A DNA stretch of 7,791 nt. It comes from Chloroflexota bacterium (lineage in GTDB: Bacteria; Chloroflexota; Dehalococcoidia; SM23-28-2; RBG-16-64-32). This document shows positions 1-6,263 of this stretch, piece by piece. Position numbers and translations under genes: made by a program. The stretch spans positions 1 to 7,791 of the forward strand of contig JADFTG010000046.1 in assembly GCA_022560365.1 (NCBI GenBank), written 5' to 3'. Under the pieces are notes generated by a model. The model did not search any database, was not told the origin of the DNA, and saw only the letters and a list, made by a program, of their open reading frames with translations. Every line of letters starts with the position of its first letter. Position 1 is the stretch's first letter.

Positions 1-111
1 CCCCGGCCCCGCACTCTGGAGGATGTCTGAGCGCCCCCCTAACCTAACCTCCCCCCGCCGCTCGTAACTACGCCAGCTGTCCCACCATCCAACCATACGG
101 GGCACCCATAG

Positions 112-1959
112 ATGGTCTGGAACCGTATCTGGCGCACACGACGGCCGGCCGCGGTGGCGTTACTACTCGCCGCTGCGGTTCTCTATGTTCACCTCGCGGG
201 GCGCGGCGCCGGCCCCGCCGCCAGCGAAGAGTATTACGACTGCACGCCCGTCCGCACTGAAGGCTCGTCCCAGACCTCCGGGGCGGGCGGCTTGATGACC
301 GGCTCGAACGTCGATCAGCTCACGGACGAGGCCGACCTCGTTGTCTTCGGCGCCGTCGAGAGCTTCCAGACCTGCCGCAGCACGGGCCCGGTTACGATCG
401 TCACCCGGATCAGGATCGCGACCGGCGACGTCTTCAAGGCAGACCGCCTGCCCCCGACGGCTCTCCTCACCGTCGACGTTCCCGGCGGCGCCATCGACGG
501 TTACCGCCTCGCCGTCGGCACGAGCCCGGAGTTCACGGTCGGCGAGCAGGTCGTCGTTTTCCTCGGCATCACCGACGACGGCGAGGTGTTCCCGGCGGCG
601 GGCTTCCAGGGCAAGTTCACCGTCACACCCGACCTTCGGCTCACACAGCCGGCCGTCTCGCTGAGCGAGATGCGCGGCGCCGTCCACACGGCGGCAGAGG
701 GCGACCTACCCCCGGACGACGACCCGCTGGAAGGCGGCCCTCAGATCATAGAAAGCGCCTACTCCACGCTCGGCGTCAGCTTCATCGACGGCGAGGTCCC
801 CGTCCAGTACTACATCAACGCCAGCGCCGGCAAGCCAGCGCAGCTCACGGAGCAGGAGACGCGCCTCGCCTCCATCCGCGCGTTCCACGCCTGGCAGAAC
901 CTCCCCGGCTCGTACATCGCCTTCGGGCCCGTGCAGAACACAACGCGCACGAGCGCCCAGGGCGGCTGCGACGGCCTCCACGACACGACGTGGGGCCTCT
1001 CCATCAGTCCCCACGGCTCCGGCACGCTCGCCGTCGCCTACACCTGCTACATCGGCTCACAGATCCTCGACGCCGACATCGAGATCGACACAGACCACTT
1101 CGGTTCGGCCTGGCGCGTCGACGGCAGCGGCGCCTGCTTCACCGGCACCTACGACCTCCAGACCGTCCTCTTGCACGAAAACGGCCACTTCCTCGGCCTC
1201 GGCCACCCCGGCAACAGCGGCTGCCAGCCCTGCCCGGTGATGGACGCCAGTTACGGCGGCGTCAGCCGCACACCCTGCGCCGACGACGATGCCGGCGCGA
1301 GCGCGGTCTACCCGCTCGCCGGCGGCACTCCACCGCCAGCGCCCGGCGCCTTCAGCGCCAGCGGCACCGAGTCCGCGCTCCTCGGCTGGAGTGACGTCGC
1401 CAGCGAATGGGGCTACGAACTCTGGCGCGCACCGCTCTCCTGCGAGACGGTCACGGATCCGGACTTCGCGCTCCTCGACACCGTCGCCGACGGGACGCTC
1501 GCCTACACGGACACCGACTACGGCAACGGCATGGCCGGCGGGAGCTACTGCTACAAGGCGCGCGCCTTCAACGACAGCGGCGAATCGGCGTTCACGACCA
1601 CCTCCGGCGTCGACATCGAGGGCTCGACGCCAACCCCCTCGCCTTCGCCAACGCCGACTCCCACGCCGTCACCAAGCCCAAGTCCGGAGCCACCTCAGTC
1701 GCCGCCACCGGCGCCGACCAGCACGCCGTCGCCGCACGTGCAGGGCGACGCCGACTGCAACGAGACCGTAGACATGAGCGACCTTCTGGCCGTGCTGCAA
1801 ACGCTCGGCGGCACGGCCGTTGCCCCCTGCTCCGATTACGCCGACGTCAACTGCGACGGCATCGTCAGCGGGGCAGATGCGGTAATCATTCTGCGCCACA
1901 TCTCGCAGCTGCCAAGCGCCATCCCGGACTGCCCGCCCGTCGGCGCCACCAGCTTCTAG
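112..1959 (+). CDS. Secreted matrixin-like zinc metalloprotease with FN3-like, Pro/Ser/Thr linker and dockerin-like domains
   Basis: The 615-residue product is probably an exported zinc endopeptidase. Residues 1-37 look like a signal peptide: Arg-rich start, hydrophobic core at about 13-29, likely cleavage near Ala-Ala-Ser 36-38. Residues about 62-185 form a beta-rich module I cannot name. The catalytic domain spans about 215-402. It carries the full zinc motif HExxHxxGxxH at 355-365 (His355, Glu356, His359, His365), followed by a Pro-Val-Met (375-377) that fits the Met-turn of metzincins. A fibronectin-III-like domain lies at about 408-500. A Thr/Pro/Ser linker follows at 506-541. The tail at 544-605 has two EF-hand-like dockerin repeats: Asp546/Asp548/Asn550/Asp557 and Asp578/Asn580/Asp582/Asp589. 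Fourteen or so cysteines suggest disulfides outside the cell. The ATG at 112 directly precedes the signal peptide, but its ribosome site is weak (GGGG at about 100-103). Substrate is unknown. The protease call is firm; the exact family is less so. Confidence 0.88.
   Translation: MVWNRIWRTRRPAAVALLLAAAVLYVHLAGRGAGPAASEEYYDCTPVRTEGSSQTSGAGGLMTGSNVDQLTDEADLVVFGAVESFQTCRSTGPVTIVTRIRIATGDVFKADRLPPTALLTVDVPGGAIDGYRLAVGTSPEFTVGEQVVVFLGITDDGEVFPAAGFQGKFTVTPDLRLTQPAVSLSEMRGAVHTAAEGDLPPDDDPLEGGPQIIESAYSTLGVSFIDGEVPVQYYINASAGKPAQLTEQETRLASIRAFHAWQNLPGSYIAFGPVQNTTRTSAQGGCDGLHDTTWGLSISPHGSGTLAVAYTCYIGSQILDADIEIDTDHFGSAWRVDGSGACFTGTYDLQTVLLHENGHFLGLGHPGNSGCQPCPVMDASYGGVSRTPCADDDAGASAVYPLAGGTPPPAPGAFSASGTESALLGWSDVASEWGYELWRAPLSCETVTDPDFALLDTVADGTLAYTDTDYGNGMAGGSYCYKARAFNDSGESAFTTTSGVDIEGSTPTPSPSPTPTPTPSPSPSPEPPQSPPPAPTSTPSPHVQGDADCNETVDMSDLLAVLQTLGGTAVAPCSDYADVNCDGIVSGADAVIILRHISQLPSAIPDCPPVGATSF
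1627..1734 (+). repeat. Low-complexity Thr/Pro/Ser linker-coding repeat
   Basis: This in-gene stretch encodes residues 506-541 of the metalloprotease. It is built from alternating Thr-Pro and Ser-Pro codons with varied third positions. Such linkers join domains in secreted bacterial proteins and are often glycosylated; here it separates the FN3-like domain from the dockerin-like tail. The synonymous codon variation suggests selection on the protein, not a recent nucleotide duplication. Confidence 0.75.
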
Positions 1960-1994
1960 ACCGCCGGAGGGGCCTCTCGCTCGATCACGCCGTT

Positions 1995-2027
1995 CCGCTC
2001 ATGGTGAGGCTCTCGAACCACGAGCGG
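1995..2027. repeat. Imperfect palindrome between convergent genes; REP-like element and possible bidirectional terminator
   Basis: CCGCTC at 1995-2000 pairs with GAGCGG at 2022-2027. After one A/C mismatch, TGGT at 2002-2005 pairs with ACCA at 2017-2020. GAG at 2006-2008 can then pair with CTC at 2012-2014, leaving a small loop and a two-base bulge. The element sits in the 84-base gap between two converging genes, where a two-way terminator would be expected, but no T-tract follows on either strand. The core, a TGGTGAG half and a TCGAACCA half, resembles from memory short palindromes scattered in many copies through high-GC bacterial genomes. The palindrome is visible directly; repeat status and terminator role are inferred. 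Confidence 0.55.
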
Positions 2028-2043
2028 GGCGGGGCAACGACAT

Positions 2044-3780
2044 TCAGCTTTCCAGCCGCGCCTTGATCTCGTCCACGGCCGCGTCGCGGGCCACCAGCTC
2101 GTTCTCCCCGCCGGCGCGCCGCCGCAGCTCCACCGAACCCTTGTCCAGGTTGCGCGGACTAACCGTCACTCGCAGCGGCATTCCCAGCAGGTCGGCGTCG
2201 TTGAACTTCACGCCAGGCGACTCTTCGCGGTCATCGTAGAGCACCGACAGGCCCGCCGACTCCAGCTCGGCGACCAGTGTCTCCGCCGCCTCTCGCACCT
2301 CCGGCTTCTCGACCTGTAACCCCACCACGTGCACGTCGTACGGCGCCAGCTCACGCGGCCAGATGATCCCCGAGTCATCCCGGTTGTCCTCGACGATCGC
2401 CGCCAGGAGCCGCTCGATCCCGATCCCGTAGGAGCCCATCACGGCCGGGCGCTGCTGCCCCTCGGCGTCGAGGAAGAACGCTTCGAACGCCTCCGAGTAC
2501 TTCACACCGAGCTTGAACACCTGCCCCATCTCAATCCCGCGGCGCTCGTCCATCGGCGTCTGGCAGTTGCTGCACAGCATCCCGCCCGCGGCCAGGGCGA
2601 TGTCGGCGACGATGTCCGCCTTCCAGTCGCGGTCGTGATTGACGTTGAGCAGGTGCTTGTCCGGCTTGTTCGCCCCGGCGACCAGGTTCCGCTCTTGCGG
2701 CACGAGATCGTCGGCGACGACCTTCATGTTCTCGAGGCCCACCGCCGAGGCCGACCCGGCGACGAACCCGGCCTTGCTGGCAGTATCCTCGTCCATGTAC
2801 CGCAGTTCGATGGCGCCGAGGGCGTTCTTGAGCTTCGACTCGTTGACGTCCATGTCGCCGCGGATCGCGACGAGCACAGCGTCTTCGCGCGTGCCGCCCT
2901 TCTCGTCGCCGTAGGTGGCCGTATAGAACACCGCCTTGCACGTCTTCGACTTCGGCACGCCCAGGTGATCGGCCAGCGCTTCGATCGTCGTCAGGCCGGG
3001 CGTGTCGATCTCCTCCAGCGGCTTCGGCTCCTCGCCGGCGAACGCCGGCTCTTTCACGAACGTCGCCACCTCCGCATTCGCCGCGTAGCCGCACTTCGGG
3101 CAAAGCAGGCAGTGGTCCTCCCCAATCTCCGTCAGGTAGAGGAACTCGTGCGTATCGTTGCCACCCATCGCACCCGAGTCGGCCAGCACCGGGATCACCG
3201 GCACGCCGCAGCGCTCGAATACGCGCACGTAGGCGTCGAACATCATCTGGTACGAGACGTCGAGGCCTTCCTGGTCGGCGTCGAAGCTGTAGAGGTCCTT
3301 CATCGTGAACTGCCGCAGCCGGATCAGACCGCCGCGGGGCCGCGGCTCGTCCCGGAACTTCGCCGCGATCTGGTAGAGCATCAGCGGCAGGTCGCGGTAT
3401 GACTGCACGTTGCGCTTGAAGACGTCGACGAACACCTCCTCGTGCGTCGGGCCCAGCGCGAACTCGCGGTCGTGGTGGTCCGTCAGCCGGAAGAGGATCT
3501 CCGCCATCGTCTGGTCGCGTCCCGACCGCTCGTAGTACTCGATCGGCACCAGCGACGACATCAGCAGCTCCTGGCCCGCCCGGCCGTCCGGCCCCTCGCG
3601 GTCCATCTCCTCGCGGATGATCGACTGGATGCCGTGCAGCAGGCGCAGCCCCAGCGGCATGTAGGCGTACACACCGGCCGCGATCGGCGTGATCATCCCG
3701 CTGCGGATGAGCAGCCGGTGCCCCTCCGTCTCAGCGTCCGCGGGCACCTCCCGCAACGTCTTCGAAAACAGCTTCGACAT
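2044..3780 (-). CDS. proS: Proline--tRNA ligase, bacterial type with editing domain
   Basis: This cytoplasmic class II aminoacyl-tRNA synthetase charges tRNA-Pro with proline using ATP. The 578-residue length is normal for the bacterial form with an INS editing insertion. Motif 1 lies at about 41-60. The substrate loop Gly-Pro-Thr-His-Glu-Glu is at 110-115. Motif 2 is around 140-165 (Phe-Arg-Asp-Glu at 142-145). Motif 3 (Gly-Ser-Tyr-Gly-Ile-Gly-Ile-Glu-Arg) is at 449-457. The insertion spans about 225-405, with Cys pairs at 227/230 and 403/406, and Lys279 where E. coli ProRS has its editing lysine. The anticodon-binding domain fills about 480-578. I chose ATG at 3780 because the conserved N-terminus begins there. 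In-frame ATGs at 3786 and 3795 would add two or five residues; the frame stays open to 3891, but that extension is not ProS-like. No clear Shine-Dalgarno precedes any of these starts. Confidence 0.97.
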   Translation of the reverse strand: MSKLFSKTLREVPADAETEGHRLLIRSGMITPIAAGVYAYMPLGLRLLHGIQSIIREEMDREGPDGRAGQELLMSSLVPIEYYERSGRDQTMAEILFRLTDHHDREFALGPTHEEVFVDVFKRNVQSYRDLPLMLYQIAAKFRDEPRPRGGLIRLRQFTMKDLYSFDADQEGLDVSYQMMFDAYVRVFERCGVPVIPVLADSGAMGGNDTHEFLYLTEIGEDHCLLCPKCGYAANAEVATFVKEPAFAGEEPKPLEEIDTPGLTTIEALADHLGVPKSKTCKAVFYTATYGDEKGGTREDAVLVAIRGDMDVNESKLKNALGAIELRYMDEDTASKAGFVAGSASAVGLENMKVVADDLVPQERNLVAGANKPDKHLLNVNHDRDWKADIVADIALAAGGMLCSNCQTPMDERRGIEMGQVFKLGVKYSEAFEAFFLDAEGQQRPAVMGSYGIGIERLLAAIVEDNRDDSGIIWPRELAPYDVHVVGLQVEKPEVREAAETLVAELESAGLSVLYDDREESPGVKFNDADLLGMPLRVTVSPRNLDKGSVELRRRAGGENELVARDAAVDEIKARLES

Positions 3781-3793
3781 ACGCATGGCGCTC

Positions 3794-3822
3794 ATTATGA
3801 GACAGGCGACGGTGACGGGGAA
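3794..3822 (-). promoter_or_regulatory. Candidate proS promoter giving a leaderless or near-leaderless mRNA
   Basis: Read on the minus strand, CATAAT (3799 down to 3794) matches five of six bases of the -10 consensus. It lies 17 bases downstream of TTCCCC (3822 down to 3817), a weak -35. Transcription would start near 3787-3786, at the in-frame ATG at 3786 and six bases before the ATG at 3780. That would fit the lack of a ribosome site before proS. This is a consensus match only. Confidence 0.3.
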
Positions 3823-3866
3823 CAGGTGCGTGGACGCCCTGCCCGACAGCCGAGTTCGTCTGTGGT

Positions 3867-3894
3867 TTGGGGAGACGGTCCGATGTGGCATGAT
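3867..3894 (+). promoter_or_regulatory. Weak candidate promoter for the CBASS operon
   Basis: TTGGGG at 3867-3872 is followed after 16 bases by CATGAT at 3889-3894. A TG at 3886-3887 gives an extended -10 arrangement. Transcription would begin about 3901, leaving a leader of roughly 20 bases before the CD-NTase start. Both hexamers deviate from consensus, so this is tentative. I see no clear operator nearby. Confidence 0.22.
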
Positions 3895-3914
3895 TGCGGG
3901 AGTAAGGGGGGAGT

Positions 3915-3923
3915 GAGGTGATC
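3915..3923 (+). promoter_or_regulatory. Extended Shine-Dalgarno that fixes the CD-NTase start
   Basis: GAGGTGATC abuts the ATG at 3924. It is a perfect nine-base complement to the common bacterial 16S rRNA 3' end. The GAGG core ends five bases before the ATG, which is optimal spacing. The alternative GTG start at 3918 lies inside this site, so ATG 3924 is preferred. Confidence 0.7.
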
Positions 3924-4802
3924 ATGGCAATATCAGAGGCTCGACTTAAGGAGTGGACAGCGGCTGGGGATACGGCCGCATCATCAGTGGCGTATGCTTC
4001 TGTGAAGGAAGCGATTGAAGATCACGACGCCCTGTCCAACAGGTACGTTGATGTCTACCTGCAGGGCTCCTACCGAAACTCCACGAACACGCTGGGAGAT
4101 AGCGACGTCGACGTGGTTGTTCATTCACGAGCGTCTTATATGTACGACGTATCGGCGTTGCCCGAGCCGGAGCGCGCCGAGACACTTGCTGCCATTGAGC
4201 CTGCTGACTACGCCTGGCCGTCGTTTCGCGGCGATGTTCTGGATGCGCTGATATCTGAATACGGGTCATCGGGCGTCATTGACCGCAACAAGTGCATCAC
4301 GATTGTTGACCCGGAGCGATCGGGTATCTCGGCGGATATCGTACCAGCGTTTGACCATGTCACATACCTGCCAGGTGGCACCGTTGTCAGGGGCATCGCG
4401 TTGAGGACCCAACGAGATAACTTGAAGATTGTCAGCTATCCAAAGCAACACTACGACTGTGGTGTTGAGAAACAGAAGGCAACAACTGACGACTACAAGC
4501 CGTCGGTGCGAATGTTCAAGAACGCGCGATCAGCGGCTGTCGACCAGGGTTATCTAGACACGGACGTGACACCTTCCTACTTCATCGAGTGCATGCTGTA
4601 CAACGCACCAAACCAAGACTTCAAGGCTCCATCCTGCGAGGATGTCTTTGTTGGTGTGTTCAATTCGATCAACTCCGCGCCCTGGAACACCTTCACCTGC
4701 GCGAACGGGATAATCCCGCTGTTCGGCTCTGGCACGAGTCAATGGCAGATCGAGAAAGCGCGGGCTCTGTGGAATGGTCTGAAAGACCTATGGAATGGAT
4801 AG
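3924..4802 (+). CDS. CD-NTase (cGAS/DncV-like nucleotidyltransferase), CBASS signal synthase
   Basis: The 292-residue product is predicted to make a cyclic oligonucleotide alarm signal from NTPs on phage infection. The nucleotidyltransferase signature is complete: Gly48-Ser49, the metal-binding pair Asp61/Asp63 in an Asp-Ser-Asp-Val-Asp motif, and a third acidic strand with Asp138 (Ser-Ala-Asp-Ile-Val). The helical C-terminal half carries Tyr191-Lys-Pro-Ser-Val-Arg-Met-Phe-Lys (191-199), typical of this family. There is no signal peptide or membrane segment. Its stop lies two bases before the start of a Cap15-like effector, so the pair is almost certainly one operon, and the neighbour supports CBASS over other NTases such as CCA-adding enzymes. 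Base composition is lower in GC than either flank, suggesting transfer. I cannot assign the clade or which nucleotide it makes. Confidence 0.9.
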   Translation: MAISEARLKEWTAAGDTAASSVAYASVKEAIEDHDALSNRYVDVYLQGSYRNSTNTLGDSDVDVVVHSRASYMYDVSALPEPERAETLAAIEPADYAWPSFRGDVLDALISEYGSSGVIDRNKCITIVDPERSGISADIVPAFDHVTYLPGGTVVRGIALRTQRDNLKIVSYPKQHYDCGVEKQKATTDDYKPSVRMFKNARSAAVDQGYLDTDVTPSYFIECMLYNAPNQDFKAPSCEDVFVGVFNSINSAPWNTFTCANGIIPLFGSGTSQWQIEKARALWNGLKDLWNG

Positions 4803-4804
4803 GA

Positions 4805-5401
4805 ATGCACGCCTACAGTACTGACACCAACGAACGAGTGACAATCGTGGTGGCCATTGCACTGGTGGGGGTCGGTGCGGCATATCTGCTATCTTTGGTC
4901 GAGAACGCTGGCGTTCCGAATCCATGGTGGTTGGATGCACCAGCAGCGTTTGGGAGCGCCACTCTACTCATAGTGGCTTTTGATCACTGGATATGGCGTT
5001 GGAGATTCTTGCGATGGGTTCGGCTTGTACGCACACCCGATTTCGCCGGCCAATGGGAGGGCGAGGTTAGGTCATCGTTCGACAAACATGCCCAGATAGT
5101 AGAAGTGACGGTCACTGTCCGCCAGCGGTGGACGAACATATCAGTCGCACTCGAAACGGGGAATTCCCGCTCCGAAAGCCGAGTCGCTGCGATAGTCACG
5201 CAGGAGAACGGGGAAGCAGAACTTACGCACACCTACATTAACCAGCCTAAGAGCGGGGCGGTAGATACCATGCAAATACACCACGGAACCGCGGTGATGA
5301 CACTCACTTCTGGCGGAGCGACATTAGAGGGGGACTACTACACGGGCCGTGGTCGCCTCAACGAAGGTAGAATTAGCCTCAGGCGGGTGATTAGCCCCTA
5401 A
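4805..5401 (+). CDS. cap15: Cap15-like CBASS effector, two membrane helices plus beta-barrel sensor
   Basis: The 198-residue protein has two predicted membrane helices, at about 12-31 and 46-64. A Trp/Arg-rich juxtamembrane segment (62-76) follows, then a beta-strand-rich domain at 78-198. The domain opens with the characteristic Gly-Gln-Trp-Glu-Gly (82-86) and Ser-Ser-Phe-Asp (90-93). It also holds Tyr-Ile-Asn-Gln-Pro-Lys (144-149), His-His-Gly-Thr (159-162) and Gly-Asp-Tyr-Tyr (176-179). This layout matches the SMODS-associated 2TM-beta (Cap15) family. In studied members the barrel binds the cyclic nucleotide and the helices oligomerise and breach the inner membrane, killing the infected cell. 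ATG 4805 lies two bases after the upstream stop with AGGA just before it, implying translational coupling. ATG 4790 would add five residues and overlap the upstream gene. The C-terminus appears complete. Confidence 0.87.
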   Translation: MHAYSTDTNERVTIVVAIALVGVGAAYLLSLVENAGVPNPWWLDAPAAFGSATLLIVAFDHWIWRWRFLRWVRLVRTPDFAGQWEGEVRSSFDKHAQIVEVTVTVRQRWTNISVALETGNSRSESRVAAIVTQENGEAELTHTYINQPKSGAVDTMQIHHGTAVMTLTSGGATLEGDYYTGRGRLNEGRISLRRVISP

Positions 5402-5420
5402 AGCGGCTCGTCGCCGTGCC
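5399..5420. other. Junction between the defence cassette and the truncated nfeD
   Basis: The Cap15 stop codon (TAA, 5399-5401) is followed at once by sequence that translates in the nfeD frame. By about 5424-5459 it reads as the tail of the NfeD ClpP-like domain (Glu-Ala-Leu-Glu-Leu-Gly-Ile-Ile-Asp at 5433-5459). An in-frame TGA at 5388-5390 closes that frame within Cap15. GC content jumps here. I found no obvious inverted or direct repeat, att site or integrase. It may be a real recombination point or an assembly join. Confidence 0.6.
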
Positions 5421-5459
5421 GGAGCCGCCGCCGAGGCGCTGGAGCTCGGCATCATCGAC

Positions 5460-6248
5460 TTGGTGGTCACGAGCCTCCCCGAGCTCCTGGCGGAGCTGGA
5501 CGGCCGCACCGTCCTGGTCGAGACCGGTGCCGGCGAGGTGGAAGTGACGCTTGCCACCCGCAATCTGGTCCTCCGCGAGATCGAGATGGGGTTCTTCGAC
5601 CGGCTGCTATCGCTCATCGCGGACCCCAACATCGCGTTCATGCTGCTCTCGCTGGGGGGTCTGGGCCTGTTCGTGGAGGTCATGAACCCCGGGCTCATCT
5701 TCCCGGGCGTCGGAGGGGTGATCGCCCTGGTGCTCGCGTTCATGGCGCTCGGGAACCTGCCGGGGAACTGGGCGGGCGCGGCCCTGATCCTGCTCGGCTT
5801 CGCGCTGGCGGTCGCCGAGATCAACGTCGAGGGCTTCGGCGTGCTGGGGGTGCTCGGCATCGTCAGCTTCGTGCTGGGCGGCGTTCTGCTGTTCGCCCAC
5901 TTCGGCACGCCGTCGCCCGTGCTGCCCAGCATCCGCGTGAGCCTCTGGGCGCTGGTGCCGGTCTCCGCGGCCCTGGCGGCGGGCGTCGGTGGGCTCACCT
6001 ACTCGATGGTACAATCGCGGCGTCGCCAGCCGCTCGAAGAGGCGGCCCTGCGGCCGTTCATCGGCGCCGGGGGCGTCGTGACGGCGGTGCTCAACCCCCG
6101 CGGGACGGTCCGCGTCCGCGGGGAGTCGTGGACGGCACATGCCGCGGACGACGAGCGCATCGAGCGCGGCACCGGCATCGTCGTCGCGGCGCAGGACGGC
6201 GCTCTGCTCACGGTGGAGCGCGCTACCGAGCCCGGCGAGCAGACTTAA
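5460..6248 (+). CDS. nfeD: NfeD-like membrane protein, 5'-truncated long form lacking the ClpP-like protease domain
   Basis: Long-form NfeD proteins join an N-terminal ClpP-class serine protease to membrane helices and a C-terminal OB-fold, and act with SPFH proteins in membrane-domain organisation. Here only the last strand/helix of the protease domain survives, at 5403-5459, upstream of the first usable start (TTG 5460). From that start, residues 7-42 are the post-protease linker. Membrane segments lie at about 57-73, 81-99, 104-121, 127-147 and 161-182. The soluble NfeD domain at about 200-254 carries Gly215-Thr-Val-Arg-Val-Arg-Gly-Glu-Ser-Trp. The catalytic Ser/Lys region is absent. ATG 5586 could yield a 220-residue membrane-plus-OB product resembling short NfeD forms. 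It stops 15 bases before the SPFH gene, its usual partner. It may be a pseudogene, a re-started short form, or an assembly artefact. Confidence 0.75.
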   Translation: MVVTSLPELLAELDGRTVLVETGAGEVEVTLATRNLVLREIEMGFFDRLLSLIADPNIAFMLLSLGGLGLFVEVMNPGLIFPGVGGVIALVLAFMALGNLPGNWAGAALILLGFALAVAEINVEGFGVLGVLGIVSFVLGGVLLFAHFGTPSPVLPSIRVSLWALVPVSAALAAGVGGLTYSMVQSRRRQPLEEAALRPFIGAGGVVTAVLNPRGTVRVRGESWTAHAADDERIERGTGIVVAAQDGALLTVERATEPGEQT

Positions 6249-6250
6249 GC

Positions 6251-6260
6251 GAGGAGGGGA
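6251..6260 (+). promoter_or_regulatory. Strong Shine-Dalgarno for the SPFH gene
   Basis: GAGGAGGGGA ends three bases before ATG 6264, with its GGAGG core about eight bases upstream. It fixes the start and shows that the short N-terminus, without a membrane helix, is probably genuine. Confidence 0.7.
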
Positions 6261-6263
6261 GTC

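Noticed and set aside
23..67. 14-codon small frame with GGAGG just before its ATG
   Set aside because: The GGAGG abuts the ATG with no spacing, and the peptide shows no leader-peptide pattern.
163..687. Minus-strand open frame over the metalloprotease
   Set aside because: The plus-strand frame has a signal peptide, a protease motif and domain structure; the opposite frame has none.
1627..1734. Possible tandem-repeat or CRISPR-like array
   Set aside because: The repetition is at the codon level for a Thr/Pro/Ser linker. There are no constant repeats with unique spacers.
1407..2066. 219-codon plus-strand frame overlapping the metalloprotease 3' end
   Set aside because: It is an out-of-frame Arg-rich shadow. 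Its tail merely translates the intergenic palindrome.
2329..3402. 357-codon plus-strand open frame inside proS
   Set aside because: It lies wholly antisense to a clear ProS. The product is Arg/Val/His-rich low-complexity sequence with no motif.
4589..4804. Upstream extension of the Cap15 gene
   Set aside because: It would overlap the CD-NTase by more than 200 bases, and the added residues are an out-of-frame reading of that gene. The family N-terminus fits the start at 4805.
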